The position numbers were made by a program, and so were the translations under genes. The notes beneath the pieces were generated by a model. It made no database searches and was not told the DNA's origin. It saw only the letters and a list, made by a program, of their open reading frames with translations. Positions 1-8,323 of a DNA stretch of 64,000 nt are shown piece after piece. The DNA is taken from the NCBI RefSeq assembly GCF_040645195.1, contig NZ_JBEYXW010000004.1, positions 294,559 through 358,558 of the forward strand. The letters run 5' to 3'. Positions within the stretch are counted from its first letter, which is position 1, and each line of letters begins with the position of its first letter. Source of the stretch: Prauserella_A sp040645195. GTDB taxonomy: Bacteria; Actinomycetota; Actinomycetes; Mycobacteriales; Pseudonocardiaceae.

Positions 1-354
1 GGCCGGTTCGTCGCGCTGGCCTCCTCGGCCGCGCACCACGGACTCTGGCACCTCGCGGGCTACAACGCCGCCAAGCACGCCGTGGTCGGGCTGATCAAGG
101 GACTCGCAGCGGACCTACGCGGCACCGGCATCTGCGCGAGCGCCGTGTCACCGGGGTCGACACGCACCGACCTGCTCGCCGCGACCGCGCAGCTGTACGA
201 GCTACCCGACGTGGCGGCGTTCGCGCGGCACCAGCTCGTCGAACGGCTGCTGGAACCCGACGAGATCGCAGCGGTGGTCTGCTTCCTGTGCTCGCCGGAG
301 TCTTCGGCCATCACGGGCAGCGTCGTGCAGGCCGATGGTGGTTTCCTGCCATGA
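1..354 (+). CDS. Short-chain dehydrogenase/reductase, mycofactocin-associated (partial, 5' end missing)
   Basis: Last 117 codons of an SDR-family oxidoreductase; its start and NAD-binding half lie before the window. The visible part begins just before the catalytic serine stretch (ALASSAA, codons 5-11), followed by the YNAAK form of the YxxxK active site (codons 21-25) and the usual SDR ending (QADGGF). Its stop overlaps the next start by 4 nt (ATGA), so it is translationally coupled to mftF. Known: several SDRs encoded with mycofactocin genes hold their nicotinamide cofactor non-exchangeably and pass electrons to mycofactocin. That this is one of them is inferred from position; the substrate is unknown. 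Confidence 0.85.
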   Translation, partial: GRFVALASSAAHHGLWHLAGYNAAKHAVVGLIKGLAADLRGTGICASAVSPGSTRTDLLAATAQLYELPDVAAFARHQLVERLLEPDEIAAVVCFLCSPESSAITGSVVQADGGFLP

Positions 355-1670
355 AGCCAGGAACCAGGCTCACCCTCGACGACTCCGTACGCCGCCGGGG
401 CAGGCTACTGATCGGTGGCTCACCACTGCGCCTGGTGCGGCTTGGCACGGCCGGTGACCGGCTGCTGGACCGCTGGCTCGCGGGGGAACCGCTCGGTGCG
501 GGCCCGCCCGAGCAGCGGCTCGCACGGAGGCTGGTCGATGCGGGGCTCGTTCACCCGGCCCCGCCCATTGAGCTGACACCCGCCGACGTCACGCTTGTGT
601 TGCCGGTCAAGGACAATGCCGCTGGCGCGGCAAGGGTGCTGGCCGCAACGGGCGGTCTGCGTGAGCGGATCGTGGTCGACGACGGCTCACCGCAACCGCT
701 GCCCGGAGCCCGGGTGCGGCACGACCAGCCGGCCGGTCCCGCGGCGGCGCGGAACGCCGGCTGGCGTCTGGCGCGCACGGAACTGGTGGCATTCCTCGAC
801 TCCGACACGGTTCCCGAACCGGGCTGGCTGGATGCGCTGCTGTCGCAGTTCTCCGATCCGGCTGTGGTCGCCGTGGCACCCCGGATTCGCAGCCTGCCCG
901 GCAACAGCGTGCTCGCCCGCTACGAGGCGGACCGGTCGAGTCTCGATCTCGGCCCGCATCCGGCACCGGTGCGGCCGATGAGCCGGGTGAGCTACGTGCC
1001 GAGCGCGGCGCTCGTGGTGCGCCGCTCCGCGCTGGCGGCGGTCGGTGGCTTCGACACGACGCTGCGGTTCGGTGAGGACGTCGACCTGGTGTGGCGCCTG
1101 CTCGACATCGGCGCCGTGCGCTACGAACCGGCGTCGGTCGTGGCCCATGAGCCGCGTGCGGATTTGCGGCGCTGGCTGCGCCAGCGCTTCGAGTACGGCA
1201 CGTCGGCGGCACCGCTGTCGGCACGGCACCGGGGGCGGCTCAGCTGTGCCCGGCTGTCGGTGTGGAGCGCCGCCGCGTGGGCGTTACTGGCGGCAGGGAA
1301 GCCCCGGTCGGCGCTGGCAGTTGCCGTTGCGAGCACGGCATTGCTGCCGCGCAGGCTGCGTGGACGTGGTGTGCCGGTCGGCGAGTCGCTCCGGCTGGCC
1401 GCTTTGGGCCAGCTCGGCGCGGGACGGCTGCTCGCCGAGGCCGTGCGACGTGCGTGGTGGCCACTGGCGCTGCTGACCAGACGTGGCCGCCGGGTGCTCC
1501 TCGTCGCGCTCGTGCCGTGCGTGGCCGAGTCACTGGGCCACTCCCCCGCGTGGTTCGCGCTGCGCGTGGCCGACGATCTCGCCTACGGCGCGGGCGTCTG
1601 GGCGGGCTGCGTGCGTGAGCGCACCGTGGCGCCGCTGCTGCCGCAGTTCACCGAGGGCGGGTTGCGGTGA
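351..1670 (+). CDS. mftF: Mycofactocin glycosyltransferase MftF
   Basis: 439-aa family 2 glycosyltransferase. After about 78 N-terminal residues comes the GT-A domain: LVLPVKDN (83-90), the nucleotide-binding IVVDDGS (107-113), ARNAGW (133-138) and the metal-binding DSD (150-152) in AFLDSDT. The C-terminal third is Ala/Leu/Arg-rich and may contact the membrane. Family knowledge: MftF adds an oligo-glucose chain to the peptide-derived redox cofactor mycofactocin in actinobacteria. The identification rests on the GT2 motifs plus the flanking SDR and MftE. It starts at ATG 351 inside the SDR stop and ends in a 4-nt overlap with mftE; mftA-D are not in the window and probably lie upstream. Confidence 0.85.
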   Translation: MKPGTRLTLDDSVRRRGRLLIGGSPLRLVRLGTAGDRLLDRWLAGEPLGAGPPEQRLARRLVDAGLVHPAPPIELTPADVTLVLPVKDNAAGAARVLAATGGLRERIVVDDGSPQPLPGARVRHDQPAGPAAARNAGWRLARTELVAFLDSDTVPEPGWLDALLSQFSDPAVVAVAPRIRSLPGNSVLARYEADRSSLDLGPHPAPVRPMSRVSYVPSAALVVRRSALAAVGGFDTTLRFGEDVDLVWRLLDIGAVRYEPASVVAHEPRADLRRWLRQRFEYGTSAAPLSARHRGRLSCARLSVWSAAAWALLAAGKPRSALAVAVASTALLPRRLRGRGVPVGESLRLAALGQLGAGRLLAEAVRRAWWPLALLTRRGRRVLLVALVPCVAESLGHSPAWFALRVADDLAYGAGVWAGCVRERTVAPLLPQFTEGGLR

Positions 1671-2335
1671 CCTCCCTGGGTCGCTGCCGGTGGCCGGAGA
1701 TCGGCCCGGCAGTGCTCGCTGTCCCACTCGGCGCGACCGAACAGCACGGTCCGCACCTGCCACTCGACACGGACACGGCGGTCGCAACCGAGCTGTGCCG
1801 CAGGCTCGCCGAACGCCTTCCGGGTGTGCTCGTGGCGCCCGCACTGCCGTTCGGTTCCAGCGGTGAGCACGCGGGTTTTCCCGGCACCCTCTCCATCGGG
1901 CAGGAGGCATTCGAGCGTGTCGTGGTCGAGCTGGCTCGCTCGGCCGAGGAGTTCGACGGGATCGTGTTCGTCAACGGGCACGGCGGCAATCTCGCGCCGC
2001 TGCGCCGCGCGGTCCGGCTCCTGCGTGCCGAGGGCAGGCCCGTGTTCGCGTGGGCACCGAGCGGCCGTGCCGATGACGCACACGCCGGGCGCACGGAGAC
2101 GTCGGTCATGCTGCGGCTGCGCCCGGCCGACGTCGAGCTGACCGCTGCCGAAGCAGGCAACACGACGCCGCTGCCGGACCTGATGGAGCAGTTGGTGCGC
2201 GGCGGTGTGCGAGCGGTGAGTGATAACGGCGTGCTCGGCGATCCGTCCGGTGCGAGTGCAGAGGAGGGCGAGGCGCTGCTGGCGACGTGGGCCGATGCGC
2301 TGGTCACCGCCGTACGCGGCTGGCTCACGCGGTGA
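1667..2335 (+). CDS. mftE: Mycofactocin precursor peptide peptidase MftE (creatininase family)
   Basis: 222 aa, creatininase-family metallo-amidohydrolase. Metal and active-site motifs are visible: GATEQHGPHLP with E25 and H27, DTDTA (35-39), SGEHAGFPGTLS around residue 68 and FVNGHGGN around 105. Known role: MftE cleaves the MftC-modified MftA peptide to release the C-terminal Val-Tyr-derived core (AHDP). The start is GTG 1667, inside the mftF stop (GTGA overlap), so SDR-mftF-mftE form one translationally coupled unit. Other creatininase-family activities are possible in principle, but the MftF neighbour makes MftE by far the best call. Confidence 0.85.
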   Translation: MTSLGRCRWPEIGPAVLAVPLGATEQHGPHLPLDTDTAVATELCRRLAERLPGVLVAPALPFGSSGEHAGFPGTLSIGQEAFERVVVELARSAEEFDGIVFVNGHGGNLAPLRRAVRLLRAEGRPVFAWAPSGRADDAHAGRTETSVMLRLRPADVELTAAEAGNTTPLPDLMEQLVRGGVRAVSDNGVLGDPSGASAEEGEALLATWADALVTAVRGWLTR

Positions 2336-2383
2336 CGCTACCCTGCCAGAACAGGCACGATCGGCGGCGGAGGTGGTGGCGCG

Positions 2384-3247
2384 ATGACAGCAGCGGATGG
2401 GCGGCAGGGTGGTCCGGTGGTCAGCCGGCGCCGCGAGGTCAGCCACAGGAGCGCGCGATCACTGCTGATGACGCTGCTCGGCGAGTTCGTGCTTCCGCGT
2501 GACCGTCCCGTGTGGACTTCCGTGCTGGTGGACGCGCTGGCCCGGTTCGACGTCGAGGAGAAATCGGCGCGCCAGGCGCTCGCCCGCACCGCGGCCGAGG
2601 GCTGGCTGGAGTCGGAACGGCTGGGCAGGCGGGTGCGCTGGTCGTTGACGCCGCCGGGGCGGACGTTGCTGACTGAGGGCGCGCAGCGGATCTACGACTT
2701 CGGTAGCACGGAACGGTCCTGGGACGGGACGTGGCTGGTGGTGCTGGTATCGGTGCCGGAGGCGAAACGGGATCTGCGGCACCAGCTGCGGACCAAGCTG
2801 ACGTGGGCGGGTTTCGGCTCGCCGGATCCGGGCGTGTGGATCACACCACATGCCTCGCGGGAGAGTGAGGCGCTGACCATCCTCGCCGGACTGGACCTGG
2901 CTGACGCGGTGTCGTTCGTCGGCCGGTACGGCGCGATCGGCGAGGAGGGCACCATGGTCGCGCGGGCATGGGACCTGCGGGACCTGGAGCAGCGGTACGA
3001 GGAGTTCGTCACGGAGTTCGGCGCGCTGGAGCCGGCCGGCGGCGACGCGGTACTGGACGCGCAGACCCGGCTGGTACACGAGTGGCGCCGGTTCCCGTTT
3101 CTGGATCCCCAGCTGCCTGCACCGCTGCTGCCGGCCAACTGGAGAGGAGCCAAGGCGGCGGAACTGTTCCACCGCAGGCATGCCGAATGGCGCCCGGCTG
3201 CCCAGCAGCGCTGGGATGAGCGCGTAGCCGATCAGGAAGCGGCCTGA
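2384..3247 (+). CDS. PaaX-family transcriptional regulator
   Basis: 287 aa. An N-terminal winged-helix domain (RSLLMTLLGEFVLPRDRPVWTS, then a second half EEKSARQALARTAAEGWLESERLGRRVRW) is followed by the central and C-terminal PaaX domains. PaaX of Escherichia coli represses phenylacetate catabolism and is released by phenylacetyl-CoA; homologues beside other aryl-CoA genes often respond to the matching CoA thioester. Here the gene faces a benzoyl-CoA (box) operon, so control of that operon, with benzoyl-CoA as ligand, is a reasonable inference. The start is ATG 2384 after a purine-rich GGCGGAGG; later GTG and ATG codons are possible. A 21-bp repeat array starts 6 nt after its stop. Confidence 0.8.
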   Translation: MTAADGRQGGPVVSRRREVSHRSARSLLMTLLGEFVLPRDRPVWTSVLVDALARFDVEEKSARQALARTAAEGWLESERLGRRVRWSLTPPGRTLLTEGAQRIYDFGSTERSWDGTWLVVLVSVPEAKRDLRHQLRTKLTWAGFGSPDPGVWITPHASRESEALTILAGLDLADAVSFVGRYGAIGEEGTMVARAWDLRDLEQRYEEFVTEFGALEPAGGDAVLDAQTRLVHEWRRFPFLDPQLPAPLLPANWRGAKAAELFHRRHAEWRPAAQQRWDERVADQEAA

Positions 3248-3253
3248 CAAAGC

Positions 3254-3358
3254 GCGAGTCCCCCGCCCGGGTCCGCGAGTCCCCCATTCCGGTCGGCGAG
3301 TCCCCCGCTCCGGTCGGCGAGTTGCCCGCTCCAGCCCGCGAGTCCCCCGCACCAGTCA
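3254..3358 (+). repeat. 21-bp direct-repeat array, left arm of mirrored pair 1 (5 units)
   Basis: Units begin with GCGAGT at 3254, 3275, 3296, 3317 and 3338, exactly 21 bp apart with no indels. The core is GCGAGTCCCCCGC, followed by a variable 8-nt tail such as TCCGGTCG. The array starts 6 nt after the paaX stop and reads in the same direction as paaX. It pairs with the reverse-complement array at about 3421-3591 across a spacer of about 60 bp. The function is unknown; a transcribed 3'-end or bidirectional terminator role is inferred from position. Confidence 0.85.
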
Positions 3359-3420
3359 GATGAAGGTGCCTCAATGCAGGTGGCTCGGCAACACTTCGGA
3401 ACGCGGGCGCCAAACGCTGG

Positions 3421-3591
3421 AGCGCGCAACTCGTCTGCCACGACGCAGGTTTCGTGCGCCCGAGCGGGCAACTCGCACACCCGAGCGGGCAACTCGCACA
3501 CCCGAGCGGGCAACTCGCCGACCTGAGCGGGCAACTCGCGCGCCTGAGCGGGGGACTCGCCGGGCTGGGCGGGGGACTCGCGCCTGGGCGC
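3421..3591 (-). repeat. 21-bp direct-repeat array, right arm of mirrored pair 1 (6 clear plus 2 decayed units)
   Basis: Reverse complement of the left arm: ACTCGC at 3471, 3492, 3513, 3534, 3555 and 3576, exactly 21 bp apart, with degenerate copies in the same phase at 3429 and 3450. On the minus strand the units read GCGAGT followed by TGCCCGC or CCCCCGC, so they follow the benzoate-CoA ligase gene (stop at 3615) in that gene's own direction. The whole interval 3248-3614 is this mirrored repeat structure and holds no credible gene. Confidence 0.85.
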
Positions 3592-3614
3592 ATCGACAAC
3601 CGGGTAGCCGTCGA

Positions 3615-5162
3615 TCACTGCGGCACCACGGCGTCCGTGGCCCGGGCTGCCGGGTGCACCGTGCGCACCAGGTCCCGCAGGACGTTGCGGCGGATCTTGC
3701 CGGTCGCGGTCTTGGGCAGCTCGCTCAGCTCCACCACGGCACGCGGCCGTTTGAACGCCGCGAGCCCCGCACGGCACCACTGGATCAGCTCGTCGGCGTC
3801 CACGTGCTTCCCGGGCATGGGCACGACGCACGCGACCGGCTTGTCGAGCTCGTCGGAGTCGGGCACCGCGACCACCACGGCCTCAGCGACGTCGGGGTGT
3901 TCGAGCAACCGCTCCTCCACCTCGCCCGGCGTCACCCAGATACCGCCCGCCTTGATCATGTCGTTGAACCGGCCGAGGCAGGAGAACGTACCGTCGTCGT
4001 TGCGCACGTACGTGTCGCCCGTGCGCATCCACTCCCCCAGGAACACCATCCGCGACGTCGCCGCACGGCACCAGTAGCCGGTCGCCGCGCTGTCCCCCTT
4101 GACGTACAGCTCCCCCGCCGTAGCGGTGGTCTCCACCGCCCGGCCGCACTCGTCGCGGATCTCCACCTCGTAGCCTGGCACCGGCGTACCGGATGACGCG
4201 GGACGGACCTCGCCCGGCCTGTTGGAGATGAAGATGTGCAGCATCTCGGTGGAGCCGATGCCGTCGAGAACCTCAACGCCGAACTCGTCGTGCATGCCGT
4301 GGAACATCCGTGCCGGCAATGCCTCACCGGCCGAAACACCTTGCCGCACCGAGGAAAACGCATCGCGCGGCACGTCGCCGGCGAGCAGCGGCCCCCAGAA
4401 GCTCGGCGTGCCGAACAACAGCGTCGCGCGGTCGGTCCTCGCCCGGGCCGCAATGAGCTGAGGAGTCGGCCGCGCCGCTTCGAGCAGCGCGGTAGCGCCG
4501 ACCGACAGCGGGAAGAACATGGAGTTGCCGATGCCGTAGGCGAAGAACAGCTTCGCCACCGAAAGGCACCGGTCCGCACGGGTGATGCCGAGTACCCGCT
4601 GCCCGTAGTTCTCGGCGACGAAGCGAACGTCGGCGTGCCGGTGCATGGCCGCCTTGGGAGCGCCCGTGGTTCCCGAGGTGTAGAGCCACAGTGCGGGCGA
4701 GTCCGCCCAGGTCGGGTACGGCTGCGCGGCCGGGGGCCAGCCACTCAGCCGCTGCCAGTCATCGGTGAGCACCACGGTTTCGACATCGGGAGCCGCCTCG
4801 CGCACCACCGCAGCGAACTCGCTGGAGCCGAGCACGACGCGCGTGCGGCAGTCGGCGATCAGCGTGCCCAGCTCACCGCCGGTGAGCATGGTCGAACACG
4901 GCACAGCCACGGCACCGAGGTACATCGTGCCCAGGATCGCCGTGAAGAGCTCGACCTCGTCGGTCATGCACATCACGACGCGCTCCTCGGGACGCACACC
5001 GAGCGCGCGCAACCCGCCTGCGACCCGGCGGACCTCCTCGTCCAGCTCCGCATACGACAGGGTCCGGGTGTTGGACACGACGGCGGTGCGCCCGCCGTCT
5101 CCGGCGGTGACATGCCTGCCCACCAGGTACTCGGCCGCGTTGAAGGTGCTGATGCCGGACAT
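3615..5162 (-). CDS. Benzoate-CoA ligase family protein
   Basis: 515 aa, acyl-adenylate-forming enzyme. ATP-binding loop YTSGTTGAPKAAMHRH (about 176-191), LLFGTPSFWGPLL, the STEM motif in GIGSTEMLHIF, GDTYVR, and a C-terminal hinge and lysine region ending in LPKTATGKIRRNVL. Reaction: benzoate (or a substituted benzoate) + ATP + CoA to benzoyl-CoA, the entry step for BoxB. It is the last gene of the ndh-boxC-boxB-ligase operon, starting 10 nt after the boxB stop. It ends in front of the mirrored 21-bp arrays. Which benzoates are accepted cannot be read from the sequence. Confidence 0.88.
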   Translation of the reverse strand: MSGISTFNAAEYLVGRHVTAGDGGRTAVVSNTRTLSYAELDEEVRRVAGGLRALGVRPEERVVMCMTDEVELFTAILGTMYLGAVAVPCSTMLTGGELGTLIADCRTRVVLGSSEFAAVVREAAPDVETVVLTDDWQRLSGWPPAAQPYPTWADSPALWLYTSGTTGAPKAAMHRHADVRFVAENYGQRVLGITRADRCLSVAKLFFAYGIGNSMFFPLSVGATALLEAARPTPQLIAARARTDRATLLFGTPSFWGPLLAGDVPRDAFSSVRQGVSAGEALPARMFHGMHDEFGVEVLDGIGSTEMLHIFISNRPGEVRPASSGTPVPGYEVEIRDECGRAVETTATAGELYVKGDSAATGYWCRAATSRMVFLGEWMRTGDTYVRNDDGTFSCLGRFNDMIKAGGIWVTPGEVEERLLEHPDVAEAVVVAVPDSDELDKPVACVVPMPGKHVDADELIQWCRAGLAAFKRPRAVVELSELPKTATGKIRRNVLRDLVRTVHPAARATDAVVPQ

Positions 5163-5172
5163 GGGCCCCGCC

Positions 5173-6594
5173 TTAGGTCAGGTAGACGTATTCGTAGTCG
5201 AAGGGCTTGCCGTTGATGCCATTGGCCGGGGGTGCCACCCAGCTCGCGATCTTGCCACGTTCGTAGACCGGTTTCATCAACGAACGCACGAACGTCAGAT
5301 CTTCGGTGGTCGGCAACCATTTCCTCATCCCGGCCTCCCAGGTCTGCTCGTCGACGATAGTGCCGTCGGGGGTGACGTGGTAGCCCGCGTTGATCCCCAC
5401 CCTGCGGTTGAACGCCGGATGCGGCAGGCGGAGCCGGTAGCCGATGCCGCGTTCGGCGAGGATCTTGTTCCAGCGCTTGACACCACTGCCGCAGTCGGCG
5501 ATGTACTCGCCGCGCAGGTCCAGGTTGAGCAGCAGGATGGCCTGCCGCTCGTCCTGGCTCCAGGTGCCGTCGTCCCGCGGGCGCTGCAGCACGGCGCTGT
5601 CGTCGGTGAGCTTGTGGTCGTCCCGGCGGCGGGTCTCCAGCCACCTGCCCTTCAACCCTGCCGTGTAGTAGTTGGCGGCGTTGGTGGACGTCTCGCTGCC
5701 GAAGAGGTCCAGCGAGACGCTGTAGTGGAAGTTGATGTAACGCTGGATGACATCCAGCGGAATCCCGCCGTGCGCGCCGATGTCGAGGGTGTCGTGCTCG
5801 CGCACCAGCTCGGCGCTGCGGGCCACCACCCGGTCGACACCCGTGGTGCCGACGAACATGTGGTGCGCCTCCTCCTTGAGCATGAACTCGCAGGTACGGG
5901 ACAGCGGATCGAACGCGCTTTCCTTGAGCGTGCCGAGCTGGTACTTGCCGTCGCGGTCGGTGAAGTAGGTGAACATGTAGAACGCCAGCCAGTCGGCGGT
6001 CTCCTCGTTGAACGCGCCGAGAATGCGCGGTGAGTCGGGGCTGCCGGAGTTGCGGTAGAGCAGTGCCTCGGCCTCCTCCCTGCCCTCCTTGCCGAAGTAG
6101 GCATGCAGCAGGTACACCATCGCCCACAGGTGCCTGCCTTCCTCCACATTGACCTGGAAGAGGTTGCGCAGGTCGTACAGGCTCGGCGCGGTCAGCCCCA
6201 GCAGACGTTGTTGCTCGACCGACGCCGGTTCCGTATCACCCTGGATCACGATCAGGCGTTGCAGCTCTGCCCGGTACTCACCGGGTACCTGCTGCCACAC
6301 CGACTGTCCTTTGTGCTCACCGAAACCGATGGTGCGGTCGGGATCGCGTTCGGCGAGGAAGATCCCCCACCGGTAGTCCTCCGGGACGACCTGGTCGAAA
6401 TGCGCCCAGCCCTCGCGGCCGACACTCACCGCAGTGCGCAGGTAGACGCCATGCGTTTCCAGTGTGGGCCCCATTTCGGCCCACCAGTTCATGAACCGCG
6501 GTTGCCAGCCTTCGAGCGCACGCTGCAGCCTGCGGTTCGACGACAGCTCGACGTTGTTGGGGATCTTGGCGTCGTAGTCGATTGTGGTCGGCAT
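5173..6594 (-). CDS. boxB: Benzoyl-CoA 2,3-epoxidase, oxygenase subunit BoxB
   Basis: 473 aa, the usual BoxB length, if translation starts at ATG 6594 (MPTTIDYDAKIPNN) rather than further upstream; this start lies 4 nt after the boxC stop. Di-iron carboxylate ligands are recognisable in VNVEEGRHLWAMVYLL and in LKEEAHHMFVG. Known reaction: O2-dependent 2,3-epoxidation of benzoyl-CoA with electrons from BoxA. It is encoded between boxC and the ligase, as in aerobic hybrid benzoate pathways. No boxA reductase is present in this window (see findings). Confidence 0.93.
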   Translation of the reverse strand: MPTTIDYDAKIPNNVELSSNRRLQRALEGWQPRFMNWWAEMGPTLETHGVYLRTAVSVGREGWAHFDQVVPEDYRWGIFLAERDPDRTIGFGEHKGQSVWQQVPGEYRAELQRLIVIQGDTEPASVEQQRLLGLTAPSLYDLRNLFQVNVEEGRHLWAMVYLLHAYFGKEGREEAEALLYRNSGSPDSPRILGAFNEETADWLAFYMFTYFTDRDGKYQLGTLKESAFDPLSRTCEFMLKEEAHHMFVGTTGVDRVVARSAELVREHDTLDIGAHGGIPLDVIQRYINFHYSVSLDLFGSETSTNAANYYTAGLKGRWLETRRRDDHKLTDDSAVLQRPRDDGTWSQDERQAILLLNLDLRGEYIADCGSGVKRWNKILAERGIGYRLRLPHPAFNRRVGINAGYHVTPDGTIVDEQTWEAGMRKWLPTTEDLTFVRSLMKPVYERGKIASWVAPPANGINGKPFDYEYVYLT

Positions 6595-6598
6595 CGCT

Positions 6599-8290
6599 TC
6601 AGACTCGCTTCCTGTCGTACACGGGCTTGCGACCCGTGCCATAGCGGCGCAACGCACCGTCCTGGCCGGCGGCGTTCGGCCGGTTGAAGATCCAGTTCTG
6701 CCAGGCGGACAACCGCCCGAAGATCTTGGTCTCGATCGTCTCCGCGCCGACGAAACGGTGATTGGCCTCCATGCCGGTGAGTGCGTCCGGTGACAGCGAT
6801 CGGCGGCCCTCGATCACCAGGCGGATCTCGTCCTCCCAGTCGATGTCATCCGGTGCGTCGGTGACCAGTCCCAGCTCAGCGGCCTCTGCCGCGGAGATCT
6901 CCCGGTCCCGTTCCCCGGCAAGCCGCGCCACGTGACCGGCGTCACCGTAGAACCGGGAGTCCATCCTGGACAGACCGTTACCCATCGGGAACGATCCGAA
7001 ATTGGCCTGGGACAACGTGATCGAGGCACGCTCAGCACTGTCCTCGTCGTCGATCGGCGGACCGTCCAAGATGTACTGCCGGTCGCAGGCCAGCGCCAGC
7101 TCCAGCAGCAGACCCGCGAAGCAGCTGCCGGGCTCGATCAGCGCGATCAGGCTACGGCTGGTCACATCCAGCCGCTTCAGCGTGCGCTTGTAGTAGTGCA
7201 CGATCTCGTTGCACAGCCAGTCCTCGGCGGCATTGGCGAGCACGAGCCGCTCATGAGCCAGCACCGCCGCGGGATCGCCGACCGTGCGGAACACCCAGGT
7301 TCCCAGCTCGGGTTCATTGGTACGCAACCGCAGGATCGCATCGTCCAGCTCCCGCGTCACGGCCAGCAGCCAGAACCGCGCGCCCTGCGCGTGCACATCG
7401 GAGGGTGTCAACGTATCCGGTCCGCGCACGGTCAGCTCGACGATGCCTGCTGTCCGGTCACAGTGGACGGTGAGGTGGTCGTAGGTGAGCCCGTCAGCGG
7501 ATTCCGTCCGGGCCAACGGCGTCAGCTCGATACCCTCGACGCCGGCGGGTCGCCTGCTCCGAGTGGCCAGCTCCCGCGCACGGCCCGCCACCACCTCGGC
7601 GAACTCCCGGCGTGGAGCCAGCTCGTCGACCAGCCGCCACTCCACCGCCGTCTTGCCTTTCACGCCGTCGCTGCGGGTGGCGAACACATCCGCGCGGTCC
7701 TTGCGCACCCGCCGCTTGTCCACCATCCTCGTCAGCCCACCGGTTCCCGGGAGTACCCCGAGCAGCGGCACCTCGGGCAGCGCGACGGTGGAGGAGTTGT
7801 CGTCGATCAGGACGATGTGCTCGCACGCCAGCGCCAGCTCGTACCCGCCACCGGCGCAGGAGCCGTTGACCGCGGCGAGGTAGACCTGCCCGGAGTGCTC
7901 GGTCGCGTCCTCCATGCCGTTGCGGGTCTCGTTGGTGAACTTGCAGAAGTTCACCTTCCACTCGTGCGACGAGCCGGCGAGCATCCGGATGTTCGCACCG
8001 GCGCAGAAGACATCGTCCTTCGCGCTGGTCACAACGACCGCCCGCACACCGGGATGCTCGAACCGCAACCGCTGCGTGGCGTCGTACAGCTCGATGTCCA
8101 CGCCGATGTCGTAGGAGTTGAGCTTGAGCTCATAGCCGGGCAGCAGCCCGCCGTCGGGGTCGACGTCCAGCTCGAGCCACGCGATCGGCTCCTCGACCCG
8201 CAACCGCCAGTGCCGGTACGCACGGGGGTGGCGGTCGAACGACACGGTCGTCCTCGCGTGCTCGGTGTCCACGGCGTCGATGGCGGTCAC
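6599..8290 (-). CDS. boxC: 2,3-epoxybenzoyl-CoA dihydrolase BoxC
   Basis: 563 aa, a long member of the crotonase superfamily typical for BoxC (about 550 aa). The enoyl-CoA hydratase-like core shows VVVTSAKDDVFCAGANIRML (oxyanion and CoA region, about 85-104) and AAVNGSCAGGGYELALACEH (about 140-159); a second, diverged half follows. Known reaction: hydrolytic ring opening of 2,3-epoxybenzoyl-CoA, releasing formate and giving 3,4-dehydroadipyl-CoA semialdehyde. It starts 33 nt after the ndh stop and ends 4 nt before boxB, so it is operonic. The formate product is of interest given the formate dehydrogenase at 53.7 kb. Confidence 0.93.
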   Translation of the reverse strand: MTAIDAVDTEHARTTVSFDRHPRAYRHWRLRVEEPIAWLELDVDPDGGLLPGYELKLNSYDIGVDIELYDATQRLRFEHPGVRAVVVTSAKDDVFCAGANIRMLAGSSHEWKVNFCKFTNETRNGMEDATEHSGQVYLAAVNGSCAGGGYELALACEHIVLIDDNSSTVALPEVPLLGVLPGTGGLTRMVDKRRVRKDRADVFATRSDGVKGKTAVEWRLVDELAPRREFAEVVAGRARELATRSRRPAGVEGIELTPLARTESADGLTYDHLTVHCDRTAGIVELTVRGPDTLTPSDVHAQGARFWLLAVTRELDDAILRLRTNEPELGTWVFRTVGDPAAVLAHERLVLANAAEDWLCNEIVHYYKRTLKRLDVTSRSLIALIEPGSCFAGLLLELALACDRQYILDGPPIDDEDSAERASITLSQANFGSFPMGNGLSRMDSRFYGDAGHVARLAGERDREISAAEAAELGLVTDAPDDIDWEDEIRLVIEGRRSLSPDALTGMEANHRFVGAETIETKIFGRLSAWQNWIFNRPNAAGQDGALRRYGTGRKPVYDRKRV

Positions 8291-8323
8291 CTCACCGATT
8301 TTCGACGCAGCATCGCACCTTCG

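Noticed and set aside
3232..3831. Repeat-rich open frames over the first array on both strands
   Set aside because: Same reason: 21-bp period, overlap with real genes at both ends, no ribosome site.
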